Virus record (IMG/VR): IMGVR_UViG_3300047552_001498
Coordinates: 1 to 43,055 of that record
Source: a virus
Length of the DNA: 43,055 bases
Reading direction: 5' to 3' (one strand)
Shown piece by piece: positions 21,262 through 29,023 of this stretch. The first letter of the stretch is position 1. The number at the start of each line of letters is the position of its first letter. A program made the position numbers and the translations under genes. The notes beneath the pieces were generated by a model. That model was not told where the DNA came from. It did no database searches and was given only the letters and a program-made list of their open reading frames with translations.

Positions 21262-21833
21262 TTATCGGATTGACAGGGAAAGCCAAAGCTGGCAAAGACA
21301 CGGTGCGAGGAATTCTGGAACGGCACGGCCTTGTAGGTCTGGCCTTTGCTGACCCGATTCGCAAGATGTTGAAAACGCTGCTGCTGGAGGTTGAGGCATC
21401 TTCTGAATACCTTCACAGCCAGACTCTGAAAGAGCTGCCAATTCCAGGGCTTGACGCCAGCTACCGCGAACTCGGGCAAACGCTGGGAACTGAATGGGGC
21501 CGGCAGCACTTTCCAGGTATCTGGGTTCGCGTCGCCGAAGCTCGGATGCTTGCGATACAAATCGATACATTCGCTACAGTGGACTTCGTCATCAGCGACG
21601 TTCGCTTCCAGGACGAAGCTGACTGGATTCGCAGCAAAGGTGGCGTTATCTGGAAAGTGGAACGCAACGTGGAAGCTGTGCGGGAGCATATCAGCGAAGC
21701 TGGTGCGGACAGTATTGTGCCGGATGCTGTTATTGACAACAACGGCTCGCTGGAAGCGTTGCAACTGCAGGTGCATCGGCTGGTTGCGCATGTGGAGAAG
21801 ATCAATGAAGTGCTGAAAGGCGGTGCGACATGA
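21258..21833 (+). CDS. Deoxynucleoside monophosphate kinase
   Basis: This 191-residue kinase has the P-loop GLTGKAKAGKDT (4-15) and a second region, VISDVRFQDEAD (about 112-123), typical of the T4 gp1-like dNMP kinase family, plus RELGQTLGTEWGR. It would convert dNMPs to dNDPs for DNA synthesis. Together with the MazG-like gene it forms a nucleotide-supply pair. It is coupled by ATGA overlaps on both sides. Confidence 0.88.
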   Translation: MIIGLTGKAKAGKDTVRGILERHGLVGLAFADPIRKMLKTLLLEVEASSEYLHSQTLKELPIPGLDASYRELGQTLGTEWGRQHFPGIWVRVAEARMLAIQIDTFATVDFVISDVRFQDEADWIRSKGGVIWKVERNVEAVREHISEAGADSIVPDAVIDNNGSLEALQLQVHRLVAHVEKINEVLKGGAT

Positions 21834-22168
21834 GCGCTACGTTTGAAGAGCAGGTAAAAGCCGCGGCAGAGCGGGCAGTGCTCAAGCATGTAAGTGATGG
21901 GAACTGGCTGCAACCTAACTACGAGAGCCGGCTGAAGATTCCAGCTGAGTGGATGGCGGAAATGTGGAAGCTGGTTGATCCCAAGAAGCTGCAAAAGCTG
22001 TTGGCCGAGCGCATCGAAGAAGAGTTGGCCGACCGCATGGTTAACTTCATGGCCGCTGAGCTTGCAACAGACATTAAGCAGATTTTGAGTGTTCAGGAGC
22101 GTCGAGAAGCGTTGCGGTCACTTGCTCGCAAGCACATGGACGAAGTTATGAAAGGCGGTGCGGTATGA
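21830..22168 (+). CDS. Conserved-type phage protein, 112 residues
   Basis: This charged helical protein contains PAEWMAEMWKLVDPKKLQ and ERIEEELADRMVNFMA, then VQERREALRSLARKHMDE. I have seen the general pattern in hypothetical proteins of many phages, but no function is known. Its start and end share the junction GAAAGGCGGTGCG with neighbouring genes. ATGA overlaps on both sides. Confidence 0.8.
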   Translation: MSATFEEQVKAAAERAVLKHVSDGNWLQPNYESRLKIPAEWMAEMWKLVDPKKLQKLLAERIEEELADRMVNFMAAELATDIKQILSVQERREALRSLARKHMDEVMKGGAV

Positions 22169-22434
22169 TGACCCCAGAACAGCAAAGAGATTGGGACGGC
22201 TGGACCCGCTACGCTGCTGCCGATGCTGTAAGCTACTGCTATGTGCCGTCAGGGACTGTACTTGCTGTCAACGCCGAACTGACAGCGCTGCGCCAGCAAC
22301 GGGACGAGCTGCTGGCGGCTTTGAAACAAATCGTTCTTTGGTATGAATGTGATCTGGCATTGACTGCCGAACCCATCAAACAAGCCAAAGCAGCCATCGC
22401 CAAGGCTGAAGGAGTTAAAAATGCTGACACCTGA
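22165..22434 (+). CDS. Unknown 89-residue protein, paralogue of the next gene at its N-terminus
   Basis: The protein starts MMTPEQQRDWDGW and contains VLAVNAELTALRQQ followed by a helical end (AAIAKAEGVKN). The start and the VLAVNAEL segment match those of the gene at 22421, implying a tandem duplication. No function known. Confidence 0.72.
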   Translation: MMTPEQQRDWDGWTRYAAADAVSYCYVPSGTVLAVNAELTALRQQRDELLAALKQIVLWYECDLALTAEPIKQAKAAIAKAEGVKNADT

Positions 22435-22756
22435 ACAGCAAAATGAATGGGCAGTTGCACTCTGCTGTGCAAGGCTTGCACCTACAACAGGCAGCTGTCC
22501 GATTCCGGCCGACGTAGTGCTGGCGATAAATGAGGAACTCATCACTAGCCAGGATTTCACCTTGCGCGATCAATTCGCAGCTACCGCAACAGAGGAAGAT
22601 ATTGCTGCACAGAAAAGCAAGGTTCCTGTGATAGAGCGTGCAGTTATCGGAAGCGATGGCACGAATCACACGCAAAAAGTCATGCCTGCAGATTGGCGCC
22701 AGCTGGCACGCTATCTGCACGCCGACGCAATGCTCAGAGCAAGGAATCAGAAATGA
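22421..22756 (+). CDS. Unknown 111-residue protein, paralogue of the previous gene at its N-terminus
   Basis: MLTPEQQNEW and VLAINEEL correspond to the previous protein. The C-terminal part differs: TLRDQFAATATEEDI resembles a short segment common in phage hypothetical proteins. The ATG overlaps the previous gene by 14 bases. Function unknown. Confidence 0.72.
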   Translation: MLTPEQQNEWAVALCCARLAPTTGSCPIPADVVLAINEELITSQDFTLRDQFAATATEEDIAAQKSKVPVIERAVIGSDGTNHTQKVMPADWRQLARYLHADAMLRARNQK

Positions 22757-23319
22757 CCTCACAAAACATTCTCATGAAATTCGATCCTGCCACTTGCGCA
22801 GAGAAGCCTTATCCAAGCCACGCAGCGCAGTATCGGGACTACCACGGCAAGCGAGCTTGGCTTTTCAATCCTTGGACAGGAGCTGCTCGCTCGGCTGAAG
22901 ATATTGGAAGCGATATCTTCGGGAGCTTGATTCAAGCTGAAGAGGCGCAAGCTGCTGAGAAGGAAGCGACGACGGCACAAGCAACTGAGAAGGAAGAAGC
23001 TGAAGTTCCTGTGGTCTTCTGGCCGCATGGGCTTTCTCCGTCACTTGCAGGTATCTCAGGATTCAAGTATCTTGACCGCTTTTATGATGCTGAGCGGAGA
23101 CAGCAGTGGACGCAAGATCAAGTGGCTGCATGGGAAACCACAGAAAACACCGCGAAGGTGATACTACAGACAGCCCTGATCGAACCTGTCAGGTACTGGC
23201 TGCACGATACTGAGAACAAAAACGGAAGCCCCGGATGGAAGCAGGGGGATCACTTCTACAGCATTGGATTTGCAAGCTGCTGGAGCGCGTCCGATGTGAA
23301 GAAGTATGTGCCGAGGTGA
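22753..23319 (+). CDS. Unknown 188-residue protein
   Basis: I start at ATG 22753 (MTSQNILMKFDPATC), since AAGGA lies seven bases upstream and the ATG overlaps the previous stop. Segments include AWLFNPWTG (about 35-43), an alanine/glutamate-rich linker (about 60-85) and a C-terminus with several tryptophans. Not recognised; no membrane segment. Confidence 0.72.
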   Translation: MTSQNILMKFDPATCAEKPYPSHAAQYRDYHGKRAWLFNPWTGAARSAEDIGSDIFGSLIQAEEAQAAEKEATTAQATEKEEAEVPVVFWPHGLSPSLAGISGFKYLDRFYDAERRQQWTQDQVAAWETTENTAKVILQTALIEPVRYWLHDTENKNGSPGWKQGDHFYSIGFASCWSASDVKKYVPR

Positions 23320-23325
23320 GAGACA

Positions 23326-23700
23326 GTGAGACGCATTCGCACAACTCTCAGCCAGGCCATTGTCAATGCTTGCATTGCGCGACATGCACTTGGCAATGAG
23401 CCTGTGTCTTGCATGGAATTTCTTAACTGTGCAGGACGCCGACAATCTATTACTCGAAACACCGAGATAATGGATCGAGCCATCGAAGCAGGTCTTGTAG
23501 AAAGACTTGACGGGGATCTCTACAGGCTGACAGCTGACTGGAGACACCAGATGGATACTTACACCGAACGTGCCTGGGCAAAAGCTCGCGAAGCTAAGCT
23601 CGAATACGATCGCAAACGCAGAGCACCGAAGATCGATCGGCCGTGCTCTTTCATTTTCAACCTCGCTGCTCACCTAGGAGTATCTCATGAAACCACTTGA
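23326..23700 (+). CDS. Unknown 124-residue protein, possible winged helix
   Basis: GTG start at 23326, six bases after GAGGTGA. An N-terminal helical part (LSQAIVNACIARHALG, MEFLNCAGRRQSIT) followed by MDRAIEAGLVERLDGDLYRL looks like a winged helix-turn-helix. A basic C-terminus follows. It overlaps the next gene by 14 bases. A DNA-binding or regulatory role is possible. Confidence 0.7.
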   Translation: MRRIRTTLSQAIVNACIARHALGNEPVSCMEFLNCAGRRQSITRNTEIMDRAIEAGLVERLDGDLYRLTADWRHQMDTYTERAWAKAREAKLEYDRKRRAPKIDRPCSFIFNLAAHLGVSHETT

Positions 23701-23944
23701 AGATCGCGTTGCAATGCTCGAACGCCAGATGGAAATTCTGGTAGCGCACATGAATGCAAAAGCCGTCTCGGAGCCGCCAGCTGACGACACGCCAACGGTC
23801 CCGCGCGGCAAGTATGCTGGCAAGAAGCATGCTGACGTGGTGCGCATCAATCCGCAGCACATCTGCTGGCTGGCAGATAACGGGCTTGCTTACAACTTGG
23901 GCTACACAGACGCCCACATTGCGGAGGCTCGCAGCAATGTCTAA
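23687..23944 (+). CDS. Coiled coil joined to an ExoX-like C-terminal domain
   Basis: The first 30 residues (LEDRVAMLERQMEILVAHM) form a coiled coil. After a proline-rich linker comes PRGKYAGKKHADVVRINPQHICWLADN (from about 40; only part shown as motif: GKYAGK, then CWLAD), which resembles the small C-terminal domain found after ExoX-type exonucleases. No nuclease domain is present here. TAGGAG precedes the ATG by six bases. Confidence 0.7.
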   Translation: MKPLEDRVAMLERQMEILVAHMNAKAVSEPPADDTPTVPRGKYAGKKHADVVRINPQHICWLADNGLAYNLGYTDAHIAEARSNV

Positions 23945-24053
23945 GTTCTCTTACCTTTACTGGCACTGGACGCAGGCAGATGAGAGCCTTTTCGACCTGA
24001 CAGCTTTCGAGCTTGCAATGTTCCAGGATTTTGTGAGACTTGCAAGCAAATAA
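23937..24053 (+). CDS. Last plus-strand gene, 38-residue protein
   Basis: ATG 23937 follows GGAGG by nine bases and overlaps the previous gene by 8 bases. The product is MSKFSYLYWHWTQADESLFD followed by a helix, rich in aromatic residues. The stop codon abuts the bidirectional terminator. Small but with a strong ribosome site. Confidence 0.65.
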   Translation: MSKFSYLYWHWTQADESLFDLTAFELAMFQDFVRLASK

Positions 24054-24081
24054 AAAAGCCCCCAATTACGGGGGCTTTTTT
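24052..24081. terminator. Bidirectional terminator between the two arms
   Basis: AAAAAAGCCCCC and GGGGGCTTTTTT form a perfect 12-bp stem with a 6-base loop (AATTAC). It works in both directions because of the A-run on one side and the T-run on the other. It fills the 27 bases between the stop of the early operon and the stop of the late operon, and both stop codons touch it. Confidence 0.93.
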
Positions 24082-27000
24082 CATGGGTTAAAATCTTCCA
24101 GCGGATCGCCGCCCATAATTTCAATCATTCGCTGGCCAGCTGCTGTCTGCGAATGCTTCATCACTTCGTTGACAACTGAGGTGTTTGCATTCTTATCCCA
24201 GCGCCGCACTGCTTGCGTGAAATTCTGGATGCGTCCGCCAGCAGCAGCGTAACGACCTTCCAGCTCAATCCAGTCTTCTTCAGTAAGCGACTGATTGTTT
24301 CTCAGCTTCTCTTTCACTGTCACTGCCAGTGAATCGATGCGTTCTTTAGTGGCTGCTGCGTAAGCTGCCCCGCGATACATTTCAGTTACCGCAATGCTTT
24401 CGTCCATCGGCTTTGCACCAAGCAAGCGACTGGCTGTAGCGATGCTGAGCAAATCCTGATTCGCAGAAATCAAGTTACCTTTGTTCGTGGTAACTGTACC
24501 TTTAATGACTTGAGCAAGACCTGCCAGCGGGCGGTTGATGCCATTGTGCTCCAGGCCGAACAGCAGCGCACTGCTCATGTCACTGCCTTGCGAGACTTGC
24601 TTCGCCATGCCAAGCACAGAGTTAACCAGCTTGAGCGATGCCTGCACTGCAGGAACTTCCATTGGCGGCACCGGCACAATGAACATCGAGCGAGGATTCA
24701 AATCACCTCGCGTCCAGAGAGCTGGCGCTTTATCGCTCCACAAAGGGAAAGCAGAGACAGTGCCATACATCATCCAGTCGCCGATCTCTTTGCCAGCAGC
24801 TTGCGTAGCAAAGGTGTAAGCATCCTTGTGTCCGCTGTTGCTGTTCGCATTCCCGATCAGGTGCGTGTTGATAGCAGAGAACATCGGCAAACCGTTTGCT
24901 CCGAAGAGCGTTCCTTGCATCCCAGCGGCGACAGCAAGAGTCTTCAAGTCTTTGTTGCCAATATGCCGGAACAGCTGCTGGAACATGTTGAACTGGTATG
25001 TCTGGAACAGGCCGATAGCAGAGCCGATAGTTCCCTGGAACATGATAGGCCGCTGAGCAGCTACGTAGTTGCCTTGCACGCGATTGGTAAAAATCGTCAT
25101 GAACATGTTCTGCTCTTGCACGCTCATGCGACCAGCTTTGACGGCCGGATCAGTGAGCTGCCGCATCACATCACTGGTGACAAACCGTGTGAAGTCTTCT
25201 GCCTGCTCATTGAACGTGAGCTTCGCGCCGACTTCAACCCACTTGTCTACCTTCTTTGCAAATTCAGAAGGCACCAGATTCGGCACCAGCGACAGGTCAT
25301 TCAGCATCTCGTGATACATGGCAGTCTGCCCGCGCACGGTGCCGATTGCTTTGTATCGCGTCATCAGCTCCTTGCTGCCTTGTGCATCGTGGAACAGATT
25401 GTTGATTGCGTTGTAGACAAGCCGCTTGGCTGAAGGCACACGCACAGCAGTTCCTGGCACAGCTTCGGAAGTCATGCCAGTAAGGATCTTCAGCAGCTCC
25501 GGATCGTTCTTGAAAGAGTTCCGAATTGCGCTGACTTCAGTAGACAGTAGAATCGGGGTGCTGACAATGTTCAGCAAGCTGTTTGCAAAATCAAGACGCA
25601 GCATGCCGTTAGCCAGCAACATGTTGGCTTTGTTCAATGCAGTCTTGATCAGATTCCTGTCAGGAGCAGTTTGCGCAACCAGGAAGGCGTCTTCGTCTCG
25701 GAAGTGAGCGCCGAGTCCAAATTTCTCCAGTGTCTTGTTTGCCTGCTCCCAAGAGATCTTCCCATCTTTCGCATCCATGATGGCAGGAGAGACAGCTCGC
25801 CACGCAGCTGTTCCCATCGCATCGACGAATTCATTGGCACGATGCCAGAGGGTGAACTCACCTTCTTTGGTGATGTTCAGTGCAGTCTTGATAGTGTCGT
25901 CGAAGGGATCAACCACGTTACGCAGCTGGCGTGCGCCGATGCCTGCAAACTTGGAGGTCTGCACCTGCGAATAGCGAGAAGAAAGCTCTCGCAATTCTGC
26001 AATCGTCTGCGCGTAATTGACTTCGATCGCATCCCGCACGATCAGCGATTCAGCTCGCTGCGTGTATTGAATCACATCTTCGATGACAGCTTGCGGTGTC
26101 ATGTTCGGAAGATAATTTCCGAGACGATGCTTCGACTTCAGCAAGTCGTTCAAGACAGGCTCGTTCATGGTCCGGCTGAACTCGTAAGTTGCCTTCGCCT
26201 TGAACCAGTCTTCGGTGCCTTTCTTGTAGATGACCTTGAGAGTTTCATCTTTTTCGATAGCACCGACAAGCTGCTGAAGCTCTGCCGCATCGCGAGCAGT
26301 AATCATTGCAACATCGCTGTTGCCAAAGACAGCTCCATCATGCCGCTTGACAAAAGCAAAGAAAGGAACTCGCTGCGTGTCGATCGGCGGAGCATAGAGC
26401 TTGTCCGTGTCCCAGTGAAGCTCTGTGCCTTGAGCAGATGCCAACAGCTTGCGGCTAGTGATACGGCCAGTCTGCTGCGAATGGAACTCCGACACAAAAG
26501 CTCCTGCCGTGTCGCTCAGCGGAATCTGCGTGGCGAAGCCGCTCTGCTTGCCAGATACCACCTTCTTGAAGCTGTCCATGTCGACAACAAAATACTTGCC
26601 AGTCGCAGGATGCTGATAAAGAGACAACGCAGACGGATCGGTGCGCAGACGCGTAAACAGCGCAGAGACTTCAGCAGCTGCATCGGCATCTTGCAGCACG
26701 CTGGCAGCAGGACCTTGCAACCGGCTGATCTGTGCAGACACGCGATCTGTAGTCTCATTTGCAACCTGCTGGCCAGTGTATTGCGCCCACGCCTTCAGCT
26801 TGTCCGTGTAATCTGCGTTGCTTGCACCGAAGCCTGTAGCACCTGACGGCGCAGAGGTAGCAGTGAGAGTCAGATCATCGCCAAGCTCAAGCAACCGGTC
26901 ATGAAACTTCGGAGACAGCACCACGCGAGCTGCTTCGACGGCACGCTCTTTTGCTTCCTTGACGCGCGAGTGATAGGCAAGGATGCCATCAGGAAATGCT

Positions 27001-29021
27001 TCAGCAGCTTGCACCGCGGACGTGTCGTAACGAAGCAAGAGATTGTCGCGAGACAGGAATCGCTCCTGCGACATTCTCCAGCCAGCAGTGTTGTAGAGCT
27101 TGTCTGCCGTCATGCCATTCTCGACAGCATCTTGCACCCAGGCACCGGAGACATTCAGGCGATAAGCAATGTCCCGGAAATCTGTCTTGTCTCCAGCAGC
27201 TTCCAGCAGCTTAGGCAGTTGCTTGATCTTCTGCTTGAAGACGAAGGTGTCGAAATCCGCAATGGCATTGAACTCGGTAACGATGCCAGTAGCAGAATCC
27301 CGCAGCACCAGGCCATCGCCAGCTTTCAGCGGAGCTTCGCGCAAAGCGTCGAGAACTGCAATATCGTTGATGTCAACTTCACCGAAGATCTTCGGCAGCT
27401 CTTTTGCCCAGGCATGACGCGCAGTTGCTTCGATGGAATCTGCAGGCGTCTTGTATTTGCCAACTTCAAAGGCAAAAGATTTCGAGCCAGACGCAACGCC
27501 GTGGCGGTTGATAATCAAGCCGCCAGCAACGCCATTCTTGGCAGTTGCCACGTCAGCGATGGTAGGCACTGCATCAAAAGATGCTTGCATCGTGCTGACG
27601 TTGAAGAACATTGGAGAGAATTCAGCTTCGGCCGCGTCGATGTGCTGGTAAATCTTGCTGAACGGGCTGACGCTGATGCGTTTCGTGGTGGGATCGAGCA
27701 CCGTGTCGAAACCTGCCTTGAACGCAGCTTCTGCATTCCGAGCATCTCGCCCAAGCACAGCAAGAGTGACTTGAGATTCGTCGCCAACAACGCGATAGAC
27801 TTGCTGCTTGACACCGTTGGCATGAGGCACAGCAGTGAAGACATTTCGCAAGCCGCCTTCGCTGGTTTGAATCTGCTGCGCCGAAGCCAGATAACGCAGC
27901 TCACCTGACACGTCGAGCGGGCGATCGCCAATGGCTTCGACTCGGCGCAGATTGCCCAGCACGTCCATCAGCTTGTTACGAATTTCATCGTCGCCGACGC
28001 CTTCTTTGAGCCCTTGCTGCAGGTGAGCAACCAGCGCTTTCGAGAACGGCTGACCTACCGACGGATCATCTTTGACAATGTTCGTCAGGTAATTCTCGAA
28101 CTTCTGCACACCGCGCTCAACAGAAGTGCGCAGTGTTTTGTCCATCAGCTTGGAAACATCGAGACTTTGCAGCAAGTCTTTGCGACCGTGCGAAAGCTCG
28201 ACTGTAGTGCTGAGAGCTTCCTTGGGAAGAGATAGCACGGCATCAGCCAGCGAATAAGCTTCATCACCTTTGGCAACTCCAAGACCTGCCAAAGAGCCGA
28301 GTCGGTCGTAGACACGCTGCTTCGCTTCGACAGCTTTGCCAGCATCTTTCAGGATGCGGCTGCTGACAAGCCCGCTGATGCCACCGCCGATGAGACCTCC
28401 GACAAGCGCATTGGTAGTCATGTCAGCGACAACATCTTTCCAGTCCTTGTTTTCGAGGATGGGAGAAGAGCTGAGACTGGCAGCTGCCGCAACTTCAAAG
28501 GCAGCGGTTTGCAGCACGTTGTCAGCTACGCCAAAGGCAAGACTTGCCATCTTTGCACTGTTGACACGAGTGAAGACGTTGCCACCATTGGTAGCAAGAT
28601 CTGTCAGTGCCTTGTTGAGATAGTGCGTCTCCATGCGCGTCGTATAACCGAGCGCACGTCCGAAAGCTCCTGCAACATTACCTGTCTGCAGGAGCTTCAA
28701 ACCTTTCACAGCCAACGTGCCAGGAACAATAGACGCAGCAACAAATCCCACCGTGTCGATGGCATCTTTGTTTTCTGCGTAATAATCGCCCCAGTTGCGA
28801 TCCACTTTGTACAGCGTCTCAGCAACATCAAGTCGATCTGCACTGGTGCGGAAGAGCTTGTTAGACAGGTCGATGCCAGTGTTTGCAAATCCGTAAAGGC
28901 CAGAGAGGATTGCTGCGGGCGCGCCCTTGGTGACAGCATCGCTGATGCCACCAAGAAAGCTGGTTCCACCAGCAGACATATTGACGTTGTCTGCTCCAAC
29001 AATATAGTCGTATGCGCTCAT
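24081..29021 (-). CDS. Giant internal virion (ejection) protein, 1646 residues
   Basis: This is the largest protein of the phage and, by position at the end of the late operon after a transglycosylase protein, probably an internal virion protein that is ejected with the DNA to form a path through the cell envelope, as T7 gp16 is. The N-terminal part has several hydrophobic glycine-rich segments (VGFVAASIVPGTLAV at about 90-104; VGGLIGGGISGLVSS at about 205-219) that could insert into membranes. The rest is long, helical and alanine-rich, with GLFQTYQFNMFQQLFRH near 1370. I see no transglycosylase, polymerase or protease motif in it. No RNA polymerase motifs are seen, so it is not an N4-type virion polymerase. 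The function is inferred from size and context. Confidence 0.85.
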   Translation of the reverse strand: MSAYDYIVGADNVNMSAGGTSFLGGISDAVTKGAPAAILSGLYGFANTGIDLSNKLFRTSADRLDVAETLYKVDRNWGDYYAENKDAIDTVGFVAASIVPGTLAVKGLKLLQTGNVAGAFGRALGYTTRMETHYLNKALTDLATNGGNVFTRVNSAKMASLAFGVADNVLQTAAFEVAAAASLSSSPILENKDWKDVVADMTTNALVGGLIGGGISGLVSSRILKDAGKAVEAKQRVYDRLGSLAGLGVAKGDEAYSLADAVLSLPKEALSTTVELSHGRKDLLQSLDVSKLMDKTLRTSVERGVQKFENYLTNIVKDDPSVGQPFSKALVAHLQQGLKEGVGDDEIRNKLMDVLGNLRRVEAIGDRPLDVSGELRYLASAQQIQTSEGGLRNVFTAVPHANGVKQQVYRVVGDESQVTLAVLGRDARNAEAAFKAGFDTVLDPTTKRISVSPFSKIYQHIDAAEAEFSPMFFNVSTMQASFDAVPTIADVATAKNGVAGGLIINRHGVASGSKSFAFEVGKYKTPADSIEATARHAWAKELPKIFGEVDINDIAVLDALREAPLKAGDGLVLRDSATGIVTEFNAIADFDTFVFKQKIKQLPKLLEAAGDKTDFRDIAYRLNVSGAWVQDAVENGMTADKLYNTAGWRMSQERFLSRDNLLLRYDTSAVQAAEAFPDGILAYHSRVKEAKERAVEAARVVLSPKFHDRLLELGDDLTLTATSAPSGATGFGASNADYTDKLKAWAQYTGQQVANETTDRVSAQISRLQGPAASVLQDADAAAEVSALFTRLRTDPSALSLYQHPATGKYFVVDMDSFKKVVSGKQSGFATQIPLSDTAGAFVSEFHSQQTGRITSRKLLASAQGTELHWDTDKLYAPPIDTQRVPFFAFVKRHDGAVFGNSDVAMITARDAAELQQLVGAIEKDETLKVIYKKGTEDWFKAKATYEFSRTMNEPVLNDLLKSKHRLGNYLPNMTPQAVIEDVIQYTQRAESLIVRDAIEVNYAQTIAELRELSSRYSQVQTSKFAGIGARQLRNVVDPFDDTIKTALNITKEGEFTLWHRANEFVDAMGTAAWRAVSPAIMDAKDGKISWEQANKTLEKFGLGAHFRDEDAFLVAQTAPDRNLIKTALNKANMLLANGMLRLDFANSLLNIVSTPILLSTEVSAIRNSFKNDPELLKILTGMTSEAVPGTAVRVPSAKRLVYNAINNLFHDAQGSKELMTRYKAIGTVRGQTAMYHEMLNDLSLVPNLVPSEFAKKVDKWVEVGAKLTFNEQAEDFTRFVTSDVMRQLTDPAVKAGRMSVQEQNMFMTIFTNRVQGNYVAAQRPIMFQGTIGSAIGLFQTYQFNMFQQLFRHIGNKDLKTLAVAAGMQGTLFGANGLPMFSAINTHLIGNANSNSGHKDAYTFATQAAGKEIGDWMMYGTVSAFPLWSDKAPALWTRGDLNPRSMFIVPVPPMEVPAVQASLKLVNSVLGMAKQVSQGSDMSSALLFGLEHNGINRPLAGLAQVIKGTVTTNKGNLISANQDLLSIATASRLLGAKPMDESIAVTEMYRGAAYAAATKERIDSLAVTVKEKLRNNQSLTEEDWIELEGRYAAAGGRIQNFTQAVRRWDKNANTSVVNEVMKHSQTAAGQRMIEIMGGDPLEDFNP

Positions 29022-29023
29022 AC

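Noticed and set aside
24510-25433. Plus-strand frames inside 24-29 kb
   Set aside because: All are opposite to the 1646-residue virion gene and beyond the bidirectional terminator.
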